Assembly: GCA_009599575.1 (NCBI GenBank)
Contig: VWND01000040.1
Coordinates: 1 to 64,000, forward strand
DNA length: 64,000 nucleotides
Source: Blumeriella jaapii
Taxonomy: Eukaryota > Ascomycota > Leotiomycetes > Helotiales > Drepanopezizaceae
Direction: 5' to 3'
The notes under the pieces were generated by a model. That model had not been told where the DNA came from. It searched no databases and saw only the letters and a program-made list of their open reading frames with translations. Positions within the stretch are counted from its first letter, which is position 1. Each line of letters starts with the position of its first letter. Made by a program: the position numbers and the translations under genes. Shown here in pieces: positions 23,609-35,761 of the stretch.

Positions 23609-23764
23609 TGTTACGGTTCTGCTGGAACCACATATATAGTATGCAATCGCGAATAGACTGTCAGTCTATTCTTGTACCTTTTGTTTCGGCATTGGGTCGG
23701 TTGGCCGAGTGGTAAAGCGATTCACCCTTACTCGGAAAGCCCGGGTGATTACCGGGCCGTCACA
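23609..23764 (+). mobile_element. 5' LTR of TRIM1 with tRNA-like domain
   Basis: It contains an ATATATA box (23632-23638) and a perfect hairpin with 10-bp arms GAATAGACTG/CAGTCTATTC (23651-23671). It also holds TGGCCGAGTGG (23702-23712), which fits the tRNA A-box consensus of Leu/Ser tRNAs, and CCCGG-7 nt-CCGGG (near 23741-23756), which resembles a T-arm. A complete tRNA fold is not evident. Confidence 0.8.
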
Positions 23765-24018
23765 GAAGAATAGACTAACCTGATGACGTAATTTCTGAGA
23801 TCTGTGCGAGGCATAGGCGAGGACACGTGATCTAAATCCCTTAGAGTCTGAGATTTCCTTTGCCTAAAAAATGACTAATCATCATTCTTAGTAATGGAAG
23901 CGAGGCGTGTTGCTTTATCCCTGACACGGAAAGCGATGGATTATGTTAACTATATTTGTTTAAGACGCTTCCGCTTTAAGAGTGATTCGGGGACGAATCC
24001 ATTCTTATAAGGGGGTAG

Positions 24019-24174
24019 TGTTACGGTTCTGCTGGAACCACATATATAATATGCAATCGCGAATAGACTGTCAGTCTATTCTTGTACCTTTTGTTTCGGC
24101 ATTGGGTCGGTTGGCCGAGTGGTAAAGCGATTCACCCTTACTCGGAAAGCCCGGGTGATTACCGGGCCGTCACA
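24019..24174 (+). mobile_element. 3' LTR of TRIM1
   Basis: Same length as the 5' LTR, with one G/A difference in the TATA region (CATATATAAT versus CATATATAGT). Followed by target duplication GTATT and a poly-T run. Confidence 0.88.
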
Positions 24175-24179
24175 GTATT

Positions 24180-26090
24180 TTCTTTTTTTTTTTTTTTTTT
24201 TTTTTTTTTTATTTTCAATTATACGATATATAAATTATTTATTTATCTTTTTCTTTATATTTTTTTATAATATTATTAATATTTGTAATATATAATTGTA
24301 ATATTTTTGCTATTTAGGCCTTTTCTACTTTTTTGTTTATTTTATAATATATTTTATTTTTTTACAAATCATACGATTTTTGCTTTGCTTTTTTTTTTTA
24401 AATATTAATTGTATAAATCATATATTATTTAAACTGATTATTTTAATGTTTTCTGTTTTAAATTTTTTATTTTTTATTTTATTTATATAAAATAATTTTT
24501 AACTTTTGTTTATTAACCGTTATTCGCATTTTTACTTATTGAATCAAAAATTACGGTTTTTTAAAAAATATACGATCTTGTTACTTTGCTTATTATATTA
24601 TATATTTCAATTTTATAAATTTTATTTTATTAAATTTTATTTTATTCATTTTTTTAATTTAATTTTTTTTATTAAATTTTCATTTAATAAATTTTATTTA
24701 GGCGTATTTTTTTTCAACTTTTTAAAAAAACATTTTGTTTATTTAAATAATATTTTAATTTTTGCGATTTAACCATTTGTTACATTTTGCAAATATTATA
24801 ATAAATTATATATTTTTAATAAATTAATATTTATAAAATTACGATTTTGTTATTTTCCATATTTTATTATATATTTTATTATTATAAACTATACGTTATT
24901 TAAGTTTATTTAAGCGTAATTTTTCTTTTACTTTTTTAAAATATATTTTGTTTAAACAGTTTATATATTACTTTTTATTATATAATTTTTTTAATACTTT
25001 TGTTTGATTTTTAATAAATTTTCCTTTTTATAAAATACTCGGGTTTATTACCTTTTCCTTTTTTTTCAAATTTTTTTTATAAATTATAAGTAGTTTAAGT
25101 TTCTTAAGCGTAATTCTTTTTTGCTTTTTTAAAATATATTTTATTTATATAAATTTTATTTTACTTTTTTTTTATTGAAATTTTTTATTTTTTGGAATAT
25201 TTTATAGAAAATTATATTTTTTTAAATTATACGCTATTTAAATCTTTTAATTCTTTTTTTTTCGTTTTTATAATACATTTTGTTTATAAAATATATATTT
25301 TGCTTTTTGTTATTTAGTTTTTTTACATTTTTACTTATTTTATAAAAAATTTTATTATTTATAAATTATACAATTTGTTAGCTTTGCTTATTTTAATATA
25401 TATATTTTAATTTTATAAATTTTATATTATTTAAAGCTATTATATCGGAATATTTTGTTTATGCTTATTTTATAAATTATTTTATTTTTATATATTATAC
25501 GCTATCCTCTGTGGCTAAACTATTGTTTTTTATTCTTTTATTTATTATATAATATATATTTTTTTTAATTATATATCTAATTTATAAATTTTCTTCTATC
25601 AAATATTACGCCATTTCCTGTTTTTGTAAATTATCGATTAATAAATTTATAAAATATAAAATATTCTTGTTTTATATACTATCAATTACTAATTGATTTT
25701 AGGAAATGAAATATAATTTTTACAATTTATATATTGTTTTTTAAAAATAATATAAATTTTGCGAATTTTATTTAATTTTGAAAATTGTATAAATTGAATT
25801 GCTTTTATCGCTACTTTTAATAATTTTTATTTATATAATTTCCATTTGCTCAATATAAAATTAAAAAATTTATTAAATAATCTTTAGTACTAAAACATGT
25901 ATATATTCAATTTTATCGATACGTTAATTAAATAATTTTAAAAGATTTTATTAAATATTTATTTTTTTTTTGTAGAAACAAAATCGAAATTTTGAAAAAA
26001 ATCGAAAATTTTGAAAAAAAAATCGAAAATTTTGAAAAAAAGTTCGAAAAAATTTAAAAAAAAAAAAAAATTTGAAAATAAAAAAAAAGT
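24180..26090. other. AT-rich arm of module copy 2, right of TRIM1
   Basis: Matches 5425-7300 of copy 1; only AT-rich sequence with dispersed TACGC motifs. The 88-codon frame at 24506-24772 is discussed at copy 1 and not called. Confidence 0.6.
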
Positions 26091-26144
26091 GAAGAATAAT
26101 GTGTAATACCCTTTTTAATTCCCTCCTTTTTACAACATTATTAG

Positions 26145-26238
26145 CTTACAAGCTCGCCCGCAAACTTATAAGGTTCTTATTTTTCTAATTATAACTTATT
26201 ATCATAAGCTCACCAACTAAGCTAACGGGCAGTTGGTA
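26145..26238. other. Hairpin cluster, copy 2
   Basis: Counterpart of 7371-7464. The third hairpin keeps CACCAACT paired with AGTTGGT; the first and second have lost pairs through G-to-A changes (for example AACTTAT in place of AGCTTAT). This suggests decay without selection on structure in this copy. Confidence 0.45.
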
Positions 26239-26249
26239 TGATTTGGTTG

Positions 26250-27770
26250 CAAAAAATACAATAAAATCTAACTATAACCTTTACTTTCAAATCAAACTTC
26301 ACGTTACGATTAATATTATAATAAAAATTAAAAAATCTGTTAATTATAATTTTGTTATTATAATAATATATATATAAACTTTAATAATTTTCAAATAATT
26401 ATAATTTTTTTTGGCGTTTTCAAGTTTAATCGAAAATTTCCAATATATTTCAAATTTTATAGCCGAAAAATATAATAATTTTTTTTTATATATTTTTTTT
26501 TTAATAATTATTTAATATAATTATATTAATTACCCTCGATAATAAATTATAATTAGAAATAAAAACTAATATTATTATATATCTTATAAAAATTATATTT
26601 AAAAATTTAATTATTTCAATAATATATATAAATTTAAATTAAATTAAATTATTATATAAAAAGCAAAAAGTAATTGTTTTCGTTTTCGAATTTAATTTAC
26701 AATTTCTTATATGTATTTATAATATATATCAGATATTATAAAATATATAAATTTTTCAATTTATTTATTATTTTTACATTTTTAAATAAAAGTATTTTTT
26801 TTTTTTTTTAAAAAATATTAAATAAATTAATATATTATTTTCATTATATATCTTATATTATATTAATAAGTTTTTCTCTATTTTATTTACTATTTTATTT
26901 ACTATTTCATATTGTTTTATATTATATTTCTTATATATCCGATATTATATTAATATATTTTTCTTTATTTTATTTAGTATTTCAAATTTCTATATAAAAG
27001 TCTTTTTAAAAAAAATTTTTTAAAAAGATTTATATATATTAATTTATATTTTCACATTAATATTTACCTTGAAATTCATATATTAATAAATATTAAAAAA
27101 ATTATAATAACTACTTTTGTTATTCTAATCATATACTTAACTTCGAGTTTTATTTATATTATTATATAAAAAAGTATGAAAATTTTTTAATTGCGTTTTC
27201 GAATTTACTTCGTAGTTTTTAATATAATTTTGTATTATATCGCCGATAAATATATTAATATATTTTTCTCATATTTGTTAATTTAATTTTAATATGTATA
27301 ATTTTTTTTAAATAATTATTAAATATATTTGTAGTTATGGCCCCTTATTTTTAAACCAAACTTACTGTAAAAATGAATTTTATAATAAAAATAAGAAAAT
27401 TTGATAATTAAATTAATTTAATAATTTCACAAACCCAGCTTTAATTTAAATTATTATAAAAATAATTATTTATTATTATAAAAGTAATTATAAATTGTTT
27501 TTTTTTGCGTTTTCAAATTTATTAAATATATTTTTTTTTTTTTTTTTTTTTTTATTATATAGCCAAAAGATCCAATAATATATTTATATTATTAATATTA
27601 TATTGTATTTTAATAAGGGAAATTTGAAGTAATTAATTGTATTGTTATATTAATATGTAAAAGCTTAATTTTTATTTGTATTTTTATGTAAAAAGTTAAA
27701 AACAATATTAATATTTGCGTTTTCAAATGTAATTAATAATTTCAAATATATTTACGTTTATATTTATATT
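26250..27770. other. AT-rich spacer of copy 2, no gene
   Basis: Counterpart of 7470-8990. Nothing is seen beyond AT-rich decayed repeat and a poly-T run near 27531-27553. Confidence 0.55.
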
Positions 27771-28350
27771 TAGATTTAAGTTTCTATTTCTATTCATATT
27801 TCTATTTATATTTATATTTATATTTATATTTATATTTCTATTTCTATTTCTATTTATATTTCTATTTATATTTCTATTTATATTTCTATTTATATTTCTA
27901 TTTATATTTCTATTTATATTTCTATTTATATTTCTATTTATATTTCTATTTATATTTCTATTTATATTTCTATTTCTATTTCTATTTATATTTTTAATTA
28001 TATTTCTATTTATATTTCTATTTATATTTATATTTATATTTATATTTCTATTTCTATTTAATTATTTTTATATCGAATGTTTTAATAAGTTTCAGACAGA
28101 TAAAATATTAATAATTTAATTTGTAAAGAAAATAGAAATTTAATCTAATATATTTCTATTTCTATTTCTATTTCTATTTCTATTTCTATTTCTATTTCTA
28201 TTTCTATTTCTATTTCTATTTCTATTTCTATTTCTATTTCTATTTCTATTTCTATTTCTATTTATATTTATATTTCTATTTAAATTTCTATTTTTATTTT
28301 TATTTCTATTTCTATTTCTATTTCTATTTCTATTTCTATTTAATTCTTTT
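27770..28350. repeat. TTTCTA / TTTATA microsatellite, expanded copy
   Basis: The same array type as 9000-9340 but larger. A ~100-bp flank piece (TTTCAGACAGATAAAATATTA) occurs twice, at about 28090 and 28370, so an internal duplication split the array. Confidence 0.85.
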
Positions 28351-28898
28351 ATATCAAATGTTTTAATAAATTTCAGACAGATAAAATATTAATAATTTAA
28401 TCTGTAAAGAAAATAAAAATTTAATCTAAAATATTTCATCTGTTAAATCAATAAATATATATTTAAAACCTAAAATAGATTCAGTATCTAATTCCGTAAT
28501 ATAAACCTGTTTAGTAAAACTTTTTATAAAACTATTTATATTCGAAATAAATTTATTATCAAATAGATTTTGATAATAATCGGAATTTTGGTTTTTTTAG
28601 GCTATAATTCATTTCGTTTAAATAATAAACTTATTATTTAATAAACAAAATTTATTAATACATATTTATTTTCAAATTCGAAAGATTGACGTAATCGATA
28701 ACAAATAACAGTAGGTAATAAACAAATAAAACAACAACTATTTTCGTATAAATAAAAAAAACTATTTCGAATAAATTTTTTTTTTTTATATTTTGTGAAA
28801 ATAAATCAAGATTCGCAAATTCAATACAATCGCGAATACAATAATTACTAGTATTTTGCGTATAAATAAAATAACAATACGTGCAAAAATTATTATTT

Positions 28899-29408
28899 TC
28901 AAAACTTTGCGATAAAACCCAAATTAAATAATTTTTTTTTTGCGTTTTCGACTTCTTTTGTAATTGTATTAATAATTTGCGCTTGTTTTTCGTAAATATT
29001 ATTACGATTTATATAAAGATCGCAATTTGCATTAGTTTTAGAATACTGATTTAAAATAATATTATTTAAATATAAAGAAATTAATCGTTTACGACAGACT
29101 ACTTCGCGTAAATAACTTTTAATTAATCTTTTATTTAACGAATCGTTTTCGATTTTTTTTTCAAAACCTGAATTATAAAAAAACATCGATATAGCTTCGT
29201 TTTTATCGCGGCCGGCCCGACTAGAACCTTGTAAAAAACCGTTAAATTCGAAAGCTAATTTATAATAAATAGTAGCACGTATATTAGAATAATCAAAGCC
29301 TTTTTGCAAACCGCTAGTACAAACTAAAATATTATAAAAAGTTGTATAATCGTCGGTAGTAAAACTTTTTAAAAAAAACCGATTCCTTTTTATTTTTTGA
29401 TAATTCAA
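28899..29408 (-). pseudogene. Helicase C-terminal lobe fragment, copy 2
   Basis: 169-codon frame covering motif V (CTSGLQKGFDYSNIRA) and motif VI (QGSSRAGRD). It overlaps the next fragment in a different frame, so a frameshift lies near 29360 (runs of A). Residue GF here versus SF in copy 1 is closer to the usual RecQ motif. Confidence 0.65.
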
Positions 29409-29775
29409 ACGTATATTTCGCGCAATCTAAAAATTCAGATAATTTATCGACAAGCGCAATTATAGGACAAAATATTATTATTTTATTTAAATATGATTTA
29501 AAATTCGATTTTAATTCAAAAAACAATATTTTTCGATTTTTTTTAAATTTATTTTGCATACTTTTAAATTTAAAACTTAAAGCTCGATATAATATATTAT
29601 TACGTAAACAATCGGCCCGTATTTTAGCAAAAGTTTGTAAATTTAATTTATTAATTAATTGATTTTTTTGATTTACGGATAATGTACCAGTTAAAAATAC
29701 TGTTTGAATTTTCAAATTAAGAATTTTTTTAAATTGATATATTATAAAACGATAATTAGCCGCAGTTATTAACAA
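29332..29775 (-). pseudogene. Helicase central fragment, copy 2
   Basis: 147-codon frame from just after the DEAH box through motif III (LTGTL) to the start of the second RecA-like lobe. It starts at an alternative codon within the frame and is not a real gene start. Confidence 0.6.
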
Positions 29776-29828
29776 ATAATATTCGTTTAATATAATTCTA
29801 TCAATTTTTCTTTTATTAATTTTATTTA

Positions 29829-30470
29829 TTAATAAATTAATAAATATATCGTTTTCAAAGTTTTAATAAAAATAAAAGTTATAGTTTTAAATTTAAGATT
29901 ATTTTCGTAATTACTAACAGGAATTCCAAATTCATTTGCACGTTTAAATAAATCGCTTTTTAAACTAATTAACGGTACGATAATAATAGTAATTTTGGCG
30001 TTAAATAAAGCAGCGCATAATAAATAAATTAATGATTTACTATTACTAATAGGTAATATTCCTAATATATAAAACACTTTTAATAAAATATTTTTTAATA
30101 AAGTTTTTTGTTTAGGAATAATAAAATCGATTTTAGAATTATTTAAAAATTCGCGTAATAATAATAATAACGTATTATCTCCGATAAGCATAGTAGATAA
30201 ATAATTCAAATTTGTAAGCTTAATTTTTTTATTAATTGAATTATATTCGAAAAACGCTTGTTTATTATGTTTTTTAGCTTTTGAATTATTATTTAATAAA
30301 GGCTTTTGATAACGTAATGCAAAAGTCAAAGATTCAGTTTTGTTTTTATTAATTTTAACTTTATTAATAATATCGAGATTATTTAAAAATGAATTATTAA
30401 TAATTTCTTTATTATTTAAGCCGAAAAAATCAAAATAACGAAGGCAAAATTGTAAATACTTTGATTGCAA
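29829..30470 (-). pseudogene. Helicase N-terminal lobe fragment, copy 2
   Basis: 213-codon frame matching residues 1-213 of the copy 1 core, with LPISNSKSL at the Walker A position. It ends by frameshift near 29860. Confidence 0.65.
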
Positions 30471-30787
30471 ATCGCCTCGCGTATTTTCGAAAGTATTCGA
30501 ATTACGGCCATAATTTAATTCTTCAGTTATTAACGAATAATTTATTTGATTCGCTTAAAGCTTATTATTCGTAAAACTATTATTAGAATTAATTAATATA
30601 ATAGAATTAATATCAAGATTTTCTTTTATAAAATATTTAATAATAACTATAATAATTTAACGATATTTTTAAATAGTTAAAGGTTAACCAATTTTACTAA
30701 ACAAAATGATTTTAAATAATTAGAAATATCGGCCGATTTTAAAAATCTTTTGTTTATATAAAAAAAATAAGCACTAACTGTTTTATA

Positions 30788-31528
30788 TTAATTATTATTC
30801 GCCGAAATACTAATATTTAATATTCTAATAAATGATTCTACTAAAACCATATAATATAATACTAAAGTACTAACTTTTAAAGGAATATATCTTATATTCG
30901 AAGCTAGTTTTTCATTAGAATATTGCGATTTAAATTTACTAATATTTATAATAAATAAACCACTTCTAATATTAAGAAATAATTCTCTTTTATTTTTACG
31001 CGAATTACAATTTTTAAATGAAGTAAATTCGGTTCCTCGAATGGGTAAATCATAATCTAAATAAAAATCAATCAAAAATAACTTTTTTAAATTGAAATTT
31101 AATTTTAAATAAGCTTTAATTGCTTAGGATTTAATTTGTAATTTTTGATTCGAAAAATTATAAAAACGAACTCGTAATTCTGACGATTTAATAACTTTAT
31201 TAAATAACCATTTATCGTTTGCTTTTTTATTAGGATGTAAATCTTTAAAAAATAAAAAAGGCGTCGTATTATTACGATTTTCGTATTTTGCAAAATCATT
31301 TAACGTAATATGACTATATTCGCTTTTTGAAATATTAAAAATAAGATCGTTTTTTAATATTTGCTCGGTTTTTAAAATTAATTTTTTAAATACAAATCGC
31401 AAATTATCAATACTTAAAACAACGTTTTTATAACTAACTGTATTTTCAGTCAAACTATGAATTGTAACATTGCTATTGCTTGAAAGATTTTTATTTACAA
31501 TAAAACAAAACGATCGGTGTAATAGCAA
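30788..31528 (-). pseudogene. Middle segment of the helicase protein, copy 2
   Basis: Two frames (31528-31124 and 31075-30788) together match the 261-codon ORF of copy 1, separated by an in-frame stop near 31124 (TAA for CAA). The conserved LPIRGTEFTSFKNCNSRK block is visible. Confidence 0.6.
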
Positions 31529-32756
31529 TTCGCTTAATGCAGTATTCGAATTATTTTTAAAAAAATTATTTATTAATTTAGTTAAAATATCATTTAAATT
31601 ACTTTGAGAATTACAAACAAGAATATTTATAGCTTTATTTAAAAATATTAATTGCGAGCAATATATAAATTTAGAATAATAGCCAGATAAATCTAAAGTA
31701 TCTCGTAAAATAAAATTAGATCTTAAACTTTTAATTGCAAAATAAGCGTTAATAAGACTTTCGAATATATTTAAATCTTGTTTTTAAATTAAAATTTCAA
31801 AAATAATATTACTTAATAATTTTTGAAATTCGATTAACAAAGGATTACGATCAGTTTCAGAATTTTTATATTTTTTTAAAAATGAAATATAAGAATTTTG
31901 CTCTGTATCTACGTTTGATAATCTTTCAAAAAACCAAGAATTATTCGAAGTATTGCTATTATTACTAATATTACTTGAATTGCTATTATCCGATAATATA
32001 GATTTATTGCTTATAGAATTATCGAATTCAATTTCAGAATTATCACTCGATAAATCGTCGATTAAAATTCGATTATTATAAGCTTTATTTATATTTCGAT
32101 TAATAGTTTTTGTGAAATCTTTCGATGAAACTTCAATTTTTGAATCGTTTATATAATCAATCGCTTGTAATAATAAATCGTCAATTTTTTCTTCTAGTTT
32201 TGTATCGATTTTAAAAATCGGTTTACTAGTTTTATATAATTTTAAATTATAACTACGAAAGAAAAAAGTAATAAAATTATTAAAAAAAGCAAAATAATCG
32301 ACGCGAGATTTCGATATAAGTAATATTTTAAATTCTTTATTACTTATTTTATTAGGCTCAAAACTATTTAAAATATTTAAATAACTTTTATTTATCTAAG
32401 TAATTTTATTTAAACTTAAATAAAAAATTTCTTGAATATTATCGATTATAAATTTAATTAATTCGTCGTTTTTATCTTGATTATATAATTCACATAAATC
32501 GTATAATTTTTGCGGCTTATAATTTTAAATAAATTCAGCATATCGAGTTTGCTTGAAAATTGGTTAAATTATCGCTAAGATTTATTTTAGACGAATTTAA
32601 ATTTTCGTAGAATAAAAATTCTTTCAAATTTAATTCTTCGATTAATAAATTTTGAGCTATTAACAAATCAGATGGTAAATCTTTTGAAATCTTATTAAAA
32701 TGAATATTATCTTCGATTTCGTTTACTGAATTATCAATTTGTTTAACTTCGAAATA

Positions 32757-33302
32757 CTATTTATTTCTTTCAAATAATTGAATAGTTACAATTGAATAAT
32801 ATTTACTAATATTATTTGCAACAATAATTTCGATTTCATTTGTATAAATTTTTTTAATATGTTTTTTGATATTTATACGATTTGCTAAAATTAAAAAACA
32901 AAAATCGCATTTAAAATTGTTTTGCGATATTTCGAATTCTGGAAAAGGTTTTAAATCGAATTCTAATGAAAAAAGTCGTATTAATTTTAAACTGTTTTTC
33001 AAAAATTCGATTTTTAACGATTGATAAATAATTAAGCCTTGTTTAATTAATTTATTTCGATCGTTTTTTGAAATTGAATGGAAATGGTTTTTACGTATAT
33101 ATTGTTCAAATCCAGTAATAAATGAATTACAAAACAAACAAAGCAATAATTCAAAATCTATATAATAAAATAAAAATTGAAAATCAGGTAAATCTTGAAA
33201 CGCTTGTTTAGGATTTAAATCGTTAGTAGTACGAAAGTTACTAAAATAATAAATATTAGCGCTGTTTATCAAAAGGATGGAAAATACTTGAATGTTTGAC
33301 AT
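32757..33302 (-). pseudogene. N-terminal C2H2 segment, copy 2 (181 codons open)
   Basis: Best surviving N-terminus of the gene: ATG at 33302, the finger CDFC-x12-HIKKIY with the second His replaced, then a TAG at 32757 shared with copy 1. Shared lesions (finger Tyr, this TAG) imply that some RIP preceded the duplication. Confidence 0.65.
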
Positions 33303-33359
33303 ATCGAATTTTTTTAAAAAAAATCGTATAATCGAAGAAATTCGAAGAAAATAAAAATA

Positions 33360-33545
33360 AGTTTTTTTAGGGGTTTTTTTGAAGTTTTTGAAGTTTTTGA
33401 AGTTTTTGAAGTTTTGGGAGTTTTGGGAGTTTTGGAAGTTTTGGTAGTTTTGATAGTTTTTGGGGGTTTTGGAGGTTTTGAAGGTTTTGATGGTTTTTGG
33501 GGGTTTTAGGGGGGGGGGTTTTAAGAGTTTTGATAATTTGGGTGG
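33360..33545 (-). repeat. G-rich tract upstream of the helicase, copy 2
   Basis: Counterpart of 14290-14560, reading KLPKLPKLPKLQKLQKLQ in one minus frame (33573-33367). That frame is different from the copy 1 frame, so the repeat has changed length by non-multiples of three. Confidence 0.55.
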
Positions 33546-33714
33546 TGTGTATGATTTTGAAAAATTTTTTCAAAACTTTAATTAAAGTTTTCGCGTAGCC
33601 TATAGCAACGATAATTTTAATTAAATAAATTATTCGAAAACTTTAATTAAATAAATTATTCGAAAACTTTAATTAATTAAATTATTCGAAAACTTTAATT
33701 AATTAAATTAAATT

Positions 33715-34105
33715 ACAAAAAAGACACTTATAGCAAAAGGCAGACTGATACACCGACTCATATTTATTCACCATATATATAAGATCCCGTGGGACAATTC
33801 ACGGGCCGGAGCCATAGAATTTGCATGCAACTAGGTTCTATAAATAAAGTGGCGAAGCATTAAAGCAGAACGCCTGGCAATCCTTTTCTCGTGGCTTTAC
33901 GGATTCTCAATAGAGTAACGAAGGAATTGAACCTACAGAAACCATCAACCATTATATCATAAGTGCTTTAGGACTTTTGTCCCGAAAGTATACGAACGAC
34001 TAAATTATATAAAATATATAATTTTTTAAAGTTTATTTTATGCGTATGTAGGATTAAGCGAATGTGGATTTAAGCGAAAGTTAAATTTTGCGACCGTGCA
34101 CGATT
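33715..34105 (-). promoter_or_regulatory. Putative promoter/leader of the helicase gene, copy 2
   Basis: Near-identical island to 14700-15100 with ATATATATAA near 33773; several C-to-T and G-to-A changes relative to copy 1. Function is inferred from position only. Confidence 0.4.
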
Positions 34106-34117
34106 TTCTGAACGTTT

Positions 34118-35761
34118 GCATTGCGATTAATAATAAATCGAATTGTATAAAATAAAGAAATTAAATAAGTTTTAATATTAATAACCCAAATATAAAAAGA
34201 ATTATACGATTCTATTAAAAAATGGGCTGGTATTTTACTAGTAAATACGAATACCGCAGGCTGTAGCATTAGGCTTTGGAGCCAAGCTATTCTTGGTCCG
34301 TGCGTCAGTTCGTAAAACGCTTGCATTGCGATTAATAATAAATCGAATTATATAAAATAAAAAGAATTAAATAAGTTTTAATATTAATAACCCAAATATA
34401 AAAAAAATTGAACGATTCTATTAAGAAATGGGCTGGTGTTTTACTAGTAAATACGAATACCGCAGGCTGTAGAATTAGGCTTTGGAGCCAAGCTTTTTAT
34501 GGCCCGTGCGTCAGTTCGTAAAACGCTTGCATTGCGATTAATAATAAATCGAATTGTATGAAATAAGACGAATTAAATAAGTTTTAATATTAATAACCCA
34601 AATATAAAAAGAATTGAACGATTCTATTAAGAAATGGGCTGGTGTTTTACTAATAAATACGAATACCGCAGGCTATAGAATTAGGCTTTGAAGCCAAGTT
34701 ATTCTTGGTCCGTGCGTTAATTCGTAGAACGTTTGCATTGCGATTAATAATAGATCGAATTGTACAAAATAAAAAGAATTAAATAAGTTTTAATATTAAT
34801 AACCCAAATATAAAAAGAATTAAACGATTCTATTAAGAAATGGGCTGGTGTTTTACTAGTAAATACGAATACCGCAGGCTATAGAATTAGGCTTTGGAGC
34901 CAAGTTATTCTTGGCCCGTGCGTTAATTCGTGGAACGCTTGCATTGCGATTAATAATAAATCGAATTGTATAAAATAAGACGAATTAAATAACTTTTAAT
35001 ATTAATAACCCAAATATAAAAAGAATTGAACGATTTTATTAAGAAATGGGCTGGTGTTTTACTAGTAAATACGAATACCGCAGGCTGTAGAATTAGGCTT
35101 TGGAGCCAAGTTATTCTTGGTCCGTGCTTCAATTCGTAGAACGTTTGCATTGCGATTAGTAATAAATCGAATTGTACAAAAAAAAAAAGAATTAAATAAG
35201 TTTTAATATTAATAACCCAAATATAAAAAGAATTGAACGATTTTATTAAGAAATGTGCTGGTGTTTTACTAGTAAATACGAATACCGCAGGCTGTAGAAT
35301 TAGGCTTTGGAGCCAAGTTATTCTTGGTCCGTGCTTCAATTCGTAGAACGTTTGCATTGCGATTAGTAATAAATCGAATTGTACAAAATAAAAAAAATTA
35401 AATAACTTTTAATATTAATAACCCAAATATAAAAAGAATTAAACGATTTTATTAAGAAATGGGCTGGTGTTTTACTAGTAAATACGAATACCGCAGGCTG
35501 TAGAATTAGGCTTTGGAGCCAAGTTATTCTTGGTCCGTGCTTCAATTCGTAGAACGTTTGCATTGCGATTAGTAATAAATCGAATTGTACAAAATAAAAA
35601 AAATTAAATAACTTTTAATATTAATAACCCAAATATAAAAAGAATTAAACGATTTTATTAAGAAATGGGCTGGTGTTTTACTAGTAAATACGAATACCGC
35701 AGGCTGTAGAATTAGGCTTTGGAGCCAAGTTATTTTTGGTCCGTGCGTTAATTCGTAGAGA
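34118..35761. repeat. 206-bp satellite, eight units (copy 2)
   Basis: Units start at GCATTGCGATTA at 34118, 34323, 34529, 34735, 34941, 35147, 35354 and 35560 (steps 205-207). The minus-strand 66-codon frame is open in several units. In one unit an extra base fuses two units into a 135-codon frame (34950-35357). Copy 1 has only four units, so the array expanded or contracted after the module duplicated. Confidence 0.9.

Larger units (their letters stand above)
23609..24174 (+). mobile_element. TRIM1, miniature non-autonomous LTR retrotransposon
   Basis: 566 bp bounded by two 156-bp direct repeats (23609-23764 and 24019-24174) that differ at one base, begin TGTTACGG and end CGTCACA. The target duplication GTATT lies at 23604-23608 and 24175-24179, and the empty site is preserved in copy 1 near 5424. 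The 254-bp interior has no gag or pol frame. A purine-rich ATAAGGGGGTAG (24007-24018) precedes the 3' LTR as a polypurine tract. AAGAATAGACT at 23766-23776, one base after the 5' LTR, is the complement of AGTCTATTCTT in the LTR (23663-23673), which suggests self-priming. It is GC-richer than its surroundings and shows little RIP, so it is young. Confidence 0.9.
28633..33302 (-). pseudogene. RecQ-like telomere-linked-type helicase pseudogene, copy 2
   Basis: Second copy of the gene at 9623-14271, starting at the same ATG (33302, MSNIQV). It is more damaged. The helicase core is broken by frameshifts in T/A runs into frames 30470-29829, 29775-29332 and 29408-28899, and the middle region into 31528-31124 and 31075-30788. 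Motifs still visible are DYSNIRATIYYKLAFEF and QGSSRAGRD. The Walker A equivalent reads LPISNSKSL and the DEAH-box region is interrupted near 29775. The N-terminal segment is better preserved than in copy 1 (181 codons open). CAA codons remain where copy 1 has TAA, including at the C-terminus. Confidence 0.8.

Noticed and set aside
23696..23764. A functional tRNA gene
   Set aside because: Only the A-box and a possible T-arm are present. I cannot fold an acceptor stem or anticodon arm, and the sequence is repeated as part of an LTR.
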